This document shows, piece by piece, positions 1-5,663 of a stretch of DNA of 6,071 nt. The stretch's first letter is position 1, and each line of letters opens with the position of its first letter. Source of the DNA: Candidatus Auribacterota bacterium (GTDB taxonomy: Bacteria > Auribacterota > JAFGBW01 > JAFGJP01); assembly GCA_016929035.1 (NCBI GenBank), contig JAFGJP010000167.1, forward strand, positions 1-6,071, in the 5' to 3' direction. The translations under genes and the position numbers were made by a program. Under the pieces are notes generated by a model. The model saw only the letters and a list, made by a program, of their open reading frames with translations, did not search any database and had not been told where the DNA came from.

Positions 1-3000
1 ATCGCTGTTTTTCTTCATCTGAGGAGACACGTCTTTGCGTTTGACGATGAGATTGTTCCTGTAAAAGAAGAGCCTGTCTTTTCTCACCTGGATGCGCGAA
101 ATGAACTGGCGCCTTGCCAGCCACTTTATCTGAGCGCCTTTCAGGAAGCGCACAGCTTCTTTGCAGGGATTTCCGAACCGGTCCTGCATGTCGATCCTGA
201 TGTCTTCGATTTGTTTTTCATGGTTGATGCTGTAGGCTTTTTTATAAAAATGAAAACGGTCAAAAAAGTCCGGGATATAGTTCGTCGGAAGGAAAAACGG
301 GACGCCGATATCGACCGTGACTTCAAACAGAGGTGTCACCTCCTGCCCTTTGAGTGTTTTCATAGTATCGTCAAGGAGCTTGCAGTAAAGATCAAAGCCG
401 ATGATGGCGATATGCCCGCTTTGCTTTGTTCCCAGGATGTTTCCGGCACCTCTGATCTCAAGGTCCTTAAGGGCGACTTTAAAATGTCCTCCAGGCGATG
501 AGAATTCCCGGATGGCCTGGATGCGTTCCTGGACGGTATTGTCTCCCATTCTCTCTCTGGAGATCAAAAAATAGCAGTAAGCCAGCTTGTCCGCGCGGCC
601 GATGCGTCCTCTGAGCTGGTAGAGGTCAGCCAGCCCGAACATGTCGGCATTATGGATGATCATGGTGTTGACGTTCTGAATATCGATCCCTGACTGGATG
701 ATGATCGTTGAGATGAGAACATCTGTTTTCCCTGCATAGAAATCTTCCATGATCTCCTTCAACTCTTCTCTTTCCATGCGGCCGTGAGCAACAGCGATGC
801 GGGCTTTGGGGACGATGTCGCGGACCCAGCGCGCCACGCCGCTGATTGTCTGTATCCGGTTGTGGATAATATACGTCTGTCCGCCACGCTGCATCTCGGT
901 TTCAATGGCCTGGCGGATGATTTTTTTATCTGAATGGATGACAATGGTCTTGATCGGTTTTCTGTCAAGAGGCGGCGTTTGGATGAGGCTGATATTGCGC
1001 GTTCCCATGAGAGAGAGGTAAAGTGTGCGGGGTATCGGGGTAGCCGAAAGCGTCAGGATGTCCACGGATTTTCTGAAGTTTTTAATAAGATTTTTCTGTC
1101 TGACACCGAATTTTTGTTCTTCGTCAATGATGAGAAGGCCGAGGTCTTTGAACCTGACATCCTTTTGCAGCAGCCGGTGCGTGCCGATGATGATATCCAC
1201 AGAGCCGCCTGCAAGATCACAAAGGATGTCTTTTTGTCTTTGAGCCGTCTGGAAGCGGCTTAGAACCTCGATGCGCAGGGGAAAATCAGCCATTCTTTCC
1301 CGGAATGTATGCCCGTGCTGCTCGGCGAGGATGGTCGTGGGCACAAGGACAGCTGTCTGCTTTTCGTTGACAGCTGCCTTAAAGGCCGCCCGGATGGCGA
1401 TTTCCGTTTTGCCGTAACCGACATCACCCAGCACCAGACGGTCCATGGGACGCGCCTTTTCCATGTCTTCAAAGACTTCACGCGTTGTTTTTTTCTGATC
1501 AGGCGTATCTTCATAAAAAAAGGAGTTTTCGAATTCCCTGACCCAGTCAGTGTTTCGTGTAAAGGAAAAACCGGTGGAAACGTTTCGCTCTGCTTCCAGC
1601 TTGAGAAGCTCCGCTGCATAGACAAAAAGGTCTTCCTGCACTCTTTTCTTTTTCTGGCTCCATTTTTTTGAATGGAGAGAATCCAGAGGAGGCTCTTTTT
1701 TTTGAAGGCCGATATACTTCTGCACCATGTAGAACTGCTCATGGGGAACATACAGCCTGGCTTTATCGGCATATTCGATGACAATATGTTCTTTTGCTCC
1801 TTCAGCACGCTTAAGGCGAGTGACGCCGACAAAGCGGCCCAGTCCGTATTGTGTGTGAACGACAATGTCTCCCTTTCTCAGCGATTCCGTGATGCTTTCG
1901 AACACATGCCTGCGGCAGGGGGCTTTGCTGAAGCGCTGAGTCGCGTATTTTTTGTAGACGTCATCAAATGTGAGCAAAAGGATTCCCTTGTCCTTCCAGT
2001 AAAAACCGTGCGGAACCCGGGATAAAAAAAAGTCCGGCGAAAAAGGAGTGTCTTTCAAAAGACTTTTTAAGTCGGATAAGGAATATTCGTCCGGTGCGGT
2101 GACAAGGAGCCTTGTGAAGGGAGGGCACTTTTGAAGAGAGTCCGTCAGAGTTTTTGCAACGCTCTGGCTCGGGATATAGGGAACCAGCATTTCAGAAGGC
2201 GTGACTCTGAAGATGATGCCCTTTTGGGAAGCCGTTTCACAGACAGAAGAAAGCCTGAGCGTTTGATAAGCTTTTGATATATCAAAAGCTTCGCCGACGT
2301 TATGAAGCTCGAAGATAATGACAAGAGAGCCGGGAAAAAGGAGGCTGTCGATGTTTTTATCAGAAGAGGGGACAGCATGGGGGAAGACCTTTATGGCTTC
2401 AGAAACGTGTTCGCGGCCGGTCTGGTCAAGAGGAGAAAAAAAGCGTATAGACTCAACCTGGTCTCCGAAGAATTCAACACGCAAAGGGCTTTCGGTGTTG
2501 ACCGGGAAAATGTCTATAATACCTCCTCTTTGGCTGACTTCTCCCCTGACTTCAACGTACCTGGTCCTTTCGTACCCCATGCGAGCGAGAGTCCTCAGGA
2601 GCTTTTCCATGGGGAGAGTCATGTTGGTCTTGAGAGTAAGAGAATGCTTCTCTATGAAAGACATATCAGGAAGGGTCGTGTTTTCGAAAATCTGGTCAGA
2701 GGCAACGGAAATCACGGGGAGATGCTTTTCACGGATCAGGATGTCGACAAGCGGGAGAAGCTGCTTTGATCCGTCAGGTGGTCTTTTGTCTGTCGGCTCT
2801 TCCCAGAGCGTAAAGATCTTTCTTCTGATGCCCATAATTTCAGAGAAAGCGGAAAGGCTTTGTGAGAAATCATCCGTCTGCTTTCTTCCTCTGCATATTA
2901 CGATAACAGGAGGAAGAAAATTCTCAGATAAGAGAGCTGTCAGGAAAGGGAAAAAACAGAAAGGAGCAGCTGCGCAGAACTCTTTTTTTGCAGCCAGATG

Positions 3001-3060
3001 AGCCAGACAGCTTTTTATTTCAGGAATTTCCAGAAAATCATTTTTATTAAAAACATTCAT
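1..3060 (-). CDS. mfd: Transcription-repair coupling factor Mfd (3' end beyond window)
   Basis: Mfd is an ATP-driven DNA translocase that removes RNA polymerase stalled at lesions and recruits UvrA for nucleotide excision repair. From the ATG at 3058-3060 the minus frame is open for 1020 codons to the window edge, with no internal stop or frameshift. Domains in order: UvrB-like N-terminal module (about 20-300, with VRGEVSQRGGIIDIFP at 171-186); CarD-like RNA-polymerase interaction domain (about 393-470, with KGDIVVHTQYGLGRF); translocase motor with Walker A GDVGYGKTE (545-553, K551), Walker B DEEQ (646-649), SATPIPRT motif, motif V with SGIDI (790-794) and motif VI QLRGRIGR (815-822); then LEIRGAGN and the start of the C-terminal regulatory domain (from about 915, DIGVPFFLP). 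Bacterial Mfd is usually about 1100-1180 residues, so roughly 50-150 residues are missing. The N-terminal module has no Walker A, as is normal for Mfd. The start lacks a strong ribosome site. Motif V carries Gln789 where Glu is usual. A perfect 24-bp palindrome lies in codons 257-264. Confidence 0.97.
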   Translation of the reverse strand, partial: MNVFNKNDFLEIPEIKSCLAHLAAKKEFCAAAPFCFFPFLTALLSENFLPPVIVICRGRKQTDDFSQSLSAFSEIMGIRRKIFTLWEEPTDKRPPDGSKQLLPLVDILIREKHLPVISVASDQIFENTTLPDMSFIEKHSLTLKTNMTLPMEKLLRTLARMGYERTRYVEVRGEVSQRGGIIDIFPVNTESPLRVEFFGDQVESIRFFSPLDQTGREHVSEAIKVFPHAVPSSDKNIDSLLFPGSLVIIFELHNVGEAFDISKAYQTLRLSSVCETASQKGIIFRVTPSEMLVPYIPSQSVAKTLTDSLQKCPPFTRLLVTAPDEYSLSDLKSLLKDTPFSPDFFLSRVPHGFYWKDKGILLLTFDDVYKKYATQRFSKAPCRRHVFESITESLRKGDIVVHTQYGLGRFVGVTRLKRAEGAKEHIVIEYADKARLYVPHEQFYMVQKYIGLQKKEPPLDSLHSKKWSQKKKRVQEDLFVYAAELLKLEAERNVSTGFSFTRNTDWVREFENSFFYEDTPDQKKTTREVFEDMEKARPMDRLVLGDVGYGKTEIAIRAAFKAAVNEKQTAVLVPTTILAEQHGHTFRERMADFPLRIEVLSRFQTAQRQKDILCDLAGGSVDIIIGTHRLLQKDVRFKDLGLLIIDEEQKFGVRQKNLIKNFRKSVDILTLSATPIPRTLYLSLMGTRNISLIQTPPLDRKPIKTIVIHSDKKIIRQAIETEMQRGGQTYIIHNRIQTISGVARWVRDIVPKARIAVAHGRMEREELKEIMEDFYAGKTDVLISTIIIQSGIDIQNVNTMIIHNADMFGLADLYQLRGRIGRADKLAYCYFLISRERMGDNTVQERIQAIREFSSPGGHFKVALKDLEIRGAGNILGTKQSGHIAIIGFDLYCKLLDDTMKTLKGQEVTPLFEVTVDIGVPFFLPTNYIPDFFDRFHFYKKAYSINHEKQIEDIRIDMQDRFGNPCKEAVRFLKGAQIKWLARRQFISRIQVRKDRLFFYRNNLIVKRKDVSPQMKKNSD

Positions 3061-3109
3061 GGTTTTCTATTCTGATTGACAGCTCCATAAATAAAACAAT
3101 ATTTTTATA

Positions 3110-3138
3110 AAGATAAACGATGATGCGATCTCAATCAA
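3110..3138 (-). promoter_or_regulatory. Predicted sigma-70-type promoter for mfd
   Basis: On the minus strand, TTGATT (3133-3138) is followed after exactly 17 bases by TATCTT (3110-3115), both near the sigma-70 consensus (4/6 and 4/6). It lies in the 102-base gap after the dus stop codon and would start mfd transcription roughly 40 bases before its ATG. This suggests mfd can be transcribed independently of dus. No hairpin plus T-run terminator for dus is visible in the gap, so read-through from dus is also possible. Prediction by pattern only. Confidence 0.45.
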
Positions 3139-3162
3139 AGTTGGATAGTACGATCGTCTTTA

Positions 3163-4218
3163 TCATATGTAAGCCGCCGAGCCCTTTTTTTCTGTGAGCT
3201 TCCGAAGTATTTTTTTTATATCGGCTTTGTCCTTTATACTGTGAGCGTCTTTTCTCAAGGATTTCAGATTCTGGCATGAAGAGAAATACCAGGGAAGTAT
3301 CTTCCTTATTTTAAATAGACTTGATTTTTCACCGTAACAGCAGGAAAGATAAGAGAAATGCTTCCAGAACATCTTTTTTTTCTCTTCAAGCCCCGGAGGT
3401 GTAAAGACTTTTCCCTGTAAAGTCCAGAGAATATCAGTTATGATCCACGGATTTCCCAGTATAGCACGGCCGGGCATGACGGCCGAAGCTTTTGTTTCTT
3501 TGAGGATTCGGAGCGCGTCATCACCGCTGAAAATGCCTCCGTTGGCGATGACAGGCACCTGCAGGCAGGAGGCTGCTTCACGGATGATATCGATATCCAC
3601 AGGCGAGGCGAATTTTTTTTCGCCCGTTCTTCCATGTATGGTGATGGAAGAAGCGCCGCACCAGGCCAGTTTTTCTGAAAAAGATATGACATTGATGTTT
3701 TCCCGGGAAAACCCGATGCGCAGTTTGACCGTGACAGGTATTTTGACAGAGGAAACGGTTTTTTCAACAATGGCGCAGGCCAGGGATTCGTTTTTCATCA
3801 GAGAAATGCCCTCCCCCTTTGAGGCGATCTTTCTGACCGTGCAGCCCATGTTGATATCCACGTAGTCAAATCCCAGATTTTCCAGTTTTTTAGCCGCTTT
3901 TGCCATGGTATCCGGGTCGCTTCCAAGAAGCTGCGATCCTTTCAGATGACGCCCTTTTTCTTTTCTGAGCATGGAAAGGGTCTTGGGATTGCCTTCCACG
4001 ACAGCTCTGGCCTTGACCATTTCTGTTGTGATGAAAGGAGGTTTGAGAAGGGAAAGGATCTGCCTGTAAGGATAATCCGTGTAGCCGCTCAAAGGAGGCA
4101 GCATAAGCCTTTTTTCTTTCAGGATCTTTAAAAAAAGTTTTTGAATGTTCTCTCCTTTCAAGTCCCGGGCATTGAGCCCTGACTTGTCCTGAGAGACTTG
4201 AATGGGGTACCGGGTCAT
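3163..4218 (-). CDS. dus: tRNA-dihydrouridine synthase, DusB-like, divergent
   Basis: The product is a cytoplasmic FMN enzyme of the Dus family, which reduces specific uridines in the tRNA D-loop to dihydrouridine using NADPH. Visible in 351 residues: the N-terminal barrel strand motif LPPLSGYTDYPYR (40-52); QLLGSDPDTM (96-105); the active-site loop DINMGCTV with catalytic Cys126 (121-128); FMN/tRNA-binding KLR (165-167) and HGRTG (195-199); the phosphate-binding ANGGIFSGDDA (225-235) and PGRAILGNPWI (249-259); and a helical C-terminal domain with the YGE...RK...WY pattern (295-311). The DINMGC and GNPW motifs point to the DusB branch, but substrate position cannot be read from sequence. Divergent points: GCT replaces the usual GCP, and HGRTGEKKF replaces HGRTR-x-Q-x-Y. 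The ATG at 4218 has only a weak GAG ribosome site and gives an N-terminal extension of about 25 residues; a strong ribosome site sits before an ATT codon at 4144-4146, giving 327 residues. The gene is divergent from the response regulator. Confidence 0.93.
   Translation of the reverse strand: MTRYPIQVSQDKSGLNARDLKGENIQKLFLKILKEKRLMLPPLSGYTDYPYRQILSLLKPPFITTEMVKARAVVEGNPKTLSMLRKEKGRHLKGSQLLGSDPDTMAKAAKKLENLGFDYVDINMGCTVRKIASKGEGISLMKNESLACAIVEKTVSSVKIPVTVKLRIGFSRENINVISFSEKLAWCGASSITIHGRTGEKKFASPVDIDIIREAASCLQVPVIANGGIFSGDDALRILKETKASAVMPGRAILGNPWIITDILWTLQGKVFTPPGLEEKKKMFWKHFSYLSCCYGEKSSLFKIRKILPWYFSSCQNLKSLRKDAHSIKDKADIKKILRKLTEKKGSAAYI
4144..4158 (-). promoter_or_regulatory. Strong Shine-Dalgarno before an in-frame ATT codon in dus
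   Basis: On the minus strand AAAGGAG (4152-4158) is followed after five bases by an in-frame ATT (codon 25 of the long dus frame). This is the only strong ribosome-binding site near the start of dus. Starting here would give a protein that begins about 17 residues before the first barrel motif, which is normal for Dus, whereas the ATG at 4218 gives an atypical extension. ATT is a known but rare bacterial start codon (infC is the classic case), so this could also be a chance match. Confidence 0.35.
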
Positions 4219-4378
4219 AGCGTTACTCGTTCACAATATCAAAAATCTTTGTTTTCGTGAAAAACAATTAAAAATTCAAAAAAAGCTATAAATTGTTAAT
4301 AGATTTATCATGTTTTTCTGGATAATTCATCAATGATAAGGCCATTTTTTGAACTATACAGATGTATAAAATTTTGTA

Positions 4379-4407
4379 TTGCATTTCAAAAGATTATATA
4401 TTATAAT
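4379..4407 (+). promoter_or_regulatory. Predicted promoter of the response regulator
   Basis: A perfect -10 box TATAAT (4402-4407) lies 17 bases downstream of TTGCAT (4379-4384), which matches the first three bases of the -35 consensus. The start point would fall near 4414, giving a leader of about 68 bases before the GTG at 4482. The -10 box sits inside one palindrome (4396-4411), and two more palindromes follow immediately, so access could be controlled by a DNA-binding protein. The AT-rich background raises the chance of a spurious -10 match. Confidence 0.5.
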
Positions 4408-4447
4408 ATATTAATAATTTAAATTATTTTACAATTTTATAAATTGT
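4396..4447. repeat. Three consecutive palindromes upstream of the response regulator
   Basis: Three dyads lie almost end to end. The first is a perfect 16-bp palindrome at 4396-4411 (half-site ATATATTA). The second is a perfect 16-bp palindrome at 4413-4428 (half-site AATAATTT). The third is an interrupted palindrome at 4431-4447 with arms ACAATTT and AAATTGT around TAT. They cover the predicted -10 box and the start of the transcript. They could be operators or cooperative binding sites for the adjacent regulator, but palindromes arise more easily in AT-rich DNA. The link to the regulator is inference. Confidence 0.45.
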
Positions 4448-4471
4448 CAGCAAATAAATTTTCAATTAAGT

Positions 4472-4475
4472 GAGG
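4472..4475 (+). promoter_or_regulatory. Shine-Dalgarno that fixes the response regulator start at 4482
   Basis: GAGG at 4472-4475 is spaced six bases from the GTG at 4482. An earlier in-frame GTG at 4470 overlaps this site and has no ribosome site of its own. Starting at 4482 gives the N-terminus MFRRKVEIIDD, the usual length before the acidic pair of a receiver domain. Confidence 0.65.
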
Positions 4476-4481
4476 TCAGTC

Positions 4482-5378
4482 GTGTTTAGAAGAAAAGTCG
4501 AAATCATCGATGATTCGCCGGAAATATGTGATTTTCTCACCCTTCTTTTTAAGGATAAAGGTTATGAGGTCGTCGCCTATACGAGTGCGACCCAGGCTAT
4601 GAAAACTTTGAAAGAAGATTATCCGGCTGTTCTTTTTGTTGACTATCTTCTCCCTGACACGGACGGCATCAAGATCATCAAGAAGGCGAAAAAGTCTTTG
4701 AAGAGGTCGAAGATCATCATGCTCACAGGAAAGGGCTCAGAAATGGTGGCTGTTGCTGCCATGAAAGCCGGAGCCAACGATTACATAAAAAAACCTATCG
4801 ATACGAATGAAATCCTTAAGATCTGCAAGAAATACATGGATGAGTTTTACAATGAGTTGATCTATATCAACACGGAATATGAATATCCTGTGGAGAAGAA
4901 CGATGTCAGCAAATATGAGTTCTTAAGGGCTCTTTATTCAGGAGAGATCAAAAATATCAAGCTGGCGTGTAAATTTTTCAAGTTTAACCGCCAAGACTTT
5001 TATATTTTAAGCCGCAGGTTCATGAAATACGGTCCTGCCGGACTTCTCCATCAAAGGGTTTTTAACCGCATAAGAAGCCGCATCCGCGTTAAAACCGGTC
5101 CTTATAAAGAGCCGACCTGCAAGCTGGGGCTGGAATATTTTGTCGACCCGAACGACTATGTGCAGAAGAAACTGGAAATGGTCAGGAAAGCCGCCACTGA
5201 CAGAAGGCCAAACATCAGTAAACTCTGCAAGGAATATAATCTGACCCGCGAAGCATTTTACCAGATCTATAAAAAATTCAATAAAGAAGGCATCCTCGGC
5301 CTTATTGATAAAAAGAAGGGTCGTCCTCCTAAAAATAAAGACATTGCTGTAAAAGAAGAAGCTGAAGAAGCGAATTGA
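4482..5378 (+). CDS. Response regulator: receiver domain plus tandem transposase-type HTH domains
   Basis: This is a 298-residue two-component output protein. The receiver domain (about 4-120) is complete: acidic pair D10-D11, phospho-acceptor D54 in LFVDYLLP, T82 in LTGKG, switch aromatic Y101 and K104 in KKP. It should therefore accept phosphate from a histidine kinase. A linker (about 121-143) leads to two related DNA-binding-like units, about 144-200 and 230-284. They align without gaps at an offset of 86 residues and share K144/K230, E146/E232, R149/R235, C163/C249, R170/R256, F173/F259, Y174/Y260, F180/F266, G184/G270 and G187/G273. The second unit (ISKLCKEYNLTREAFYQIYK, then GILGLIDKKKGRPP) resembles the N-terminal helix-turn-helix of IS-type transposases (HTH_28/29-like) rather than OmpR, NarL or NtrC output domains. 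The tail KKKGRPPKNK resembles an AT-hook. No kinase gene is adjacent. Target genes are unknown; the palindromes upstream and the small genes downstream are candidates. The receiver call is firm; the output-domain family is recognised by eye. Confidence 0.9.
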   Translation: MFRRKVEIIDDSPEICDFLTLLFKDKGYEVVAYTSATQAMKTLKEDYPAVLFVDYLLPDTDGIKIIKKAKKSLKRSKIIMLTGKGSEMVAVAAMKAGANDYIKKPIDTNEILKICKKYMDEFYNELIYINTEYEYPVEKNDVSKYEFLRALYSGEIKNIKLACKFFKFNRQDFYILSRRFMKYGPAGLLHQRVFNRIRSRIRVKTGPYKEPTCKLGLEYFVDPNDYVQKKLEMVRKAATDRRPNISKLCKEYNLTREAFYQIYKKFNKEGILGLIDKKKGRPPKNKDIAVKEEAEEAN

Positions 5379-5391
5379 TATCTTTCTGTTC

Positions 5392-5420
5392 TTGCCGTCA
5401 TTTCTCTTAAGTAGTACAAT
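5392..5420 (+). promoter_or_regulatory. Predicted promoter of the small ferritin-like gene pair, possibly leaderless
   Basis: TTGCCG (5392-5397) and TACAAT (5415-5420) are separated by exactly 17 bases and match the -35 and -10 consensus at 4/6 and 5/6. The expected start point, about seven bases after the -10 box, coincides with the A of the ATG at 5427. The only ribosome-site-like string, AGGA (5421-5424), is just two bases from that ATG. The gap from the preceding response regulator gene is 48 bases, with no terminator visible, so read-through from that gene is also possible. Confidence 0.5.
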
Positions 5421-5426
5421 AGGACT

Positions 5427-5663
5427 ATGGAATCTTCAGAGCTTATTCCTTATCTTAAGCAGTTTATCGAGCTGGAAGACCGGATTGCCATTAAGCTGAA
5501 AGAATTTCTCTCCAGTATTTTTATCACGTCTGATATTGATGAAGGATTCAAGAAAGAGATCAATGAGAAGCTGGACATTTTGTCAAAAGACGGAGAGAAG
5601 CATATAGGCCTTGTTGAGAGCATTGAAAAATATGTTGAGGGGTCGGAAAAAGATGAATTCTGA
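5427..5663 (+). CDS. Small helical protein, degenerate half of a ferritin-like bundle
   Basis: I do not recognise a named family with certainty. The 78 residues have no signal peptide or membrane segment and read as two amphipathic helices (about 5-32 and 38-70) around a short turn, like one half of a ferritin/rubrerythrin four-helix bundle. The second helix, ILSKDGEKHIGLVESI, aligns with EIAEDEKKHIEILNEL of the next gene, and DRIA (18-21) aligns with its DTTA. His59 and Asp18 are kept at ligand-like positions, but the Glu three residues before the His is Gly56, so the metal site looks incomplete. The 3' end overlaps the next gene by 11 bases, which suggests translational coupling and a joint function, perhaps a hetero-oligomer. 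The start is supported by a promoter whose start point would fall on the ATG. A non-ferritin coiled-coil adaptor remains possible. That it is a real gene is likely; the fold is inference. Confidence 0.6.
   Translation: MESSELIPYLKQFIELEDRIAIKLKEFLSSIFITSDIDEGFKKEINEKLDILSKDGEKHIGLVESIEKYVEGSEKDEF

Larger units (their letters stand above)
4219..4469. promoter_or_regulatory. AT-rich divergent intergenic region between dus and the response regulator
   Basis: This spacer is visibly far richer in A+T than the flanking genes and must hold the promoters of both dus (leftward) and the response regulator (rightward). It contains a good rightward promoter, three adjacent palindromes (separate entries), an exact direct repeat of TATAAATTGT (4287-4296 and 4438-4447), and a small inverted repeat TATAC-AGAT-GTATA (4355-4368). 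I found no convincing leftward promoter with both boxes; candidates are weak. No open reading frame of credible length is present. Confidence 0.7.

Noticed and set aside
1260..1865. Minus-strand open frame of 201 codons
   Set aside because: It is an out-of-frame shadow of mfd; the mfd frame over the same bases encodes part of the RNA-polymerase interaction domain and Walker A.
2302..3001. Plus-strand open frames of 155 and 227 codons
   Set aside because: They run antisense to the intact, motif-rich mfd frame, show no recognisable domain and no clear ribosome site.
3047..3088. 13-codon minus-strand frame (starting MELSIRIENH) overlapping the mfd start, as a possible regulatory upstream peptide
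   Set aside because: It has no ribosome-binding site and no attenuation-like codon run; frames of this length are common by chance.
3586..3597. 12-bp palindrome GATATCGATATC inside dus
   Set aside because: A palindrome of this length is expected about once in a window of this size.
3440..3865. Open frames of 141 (plus) and 110 (minus) codons within dus
   Set aside because: Both are shadows of the Dus frame, which carries the active-site and FMN-binding motifs across this stretch.
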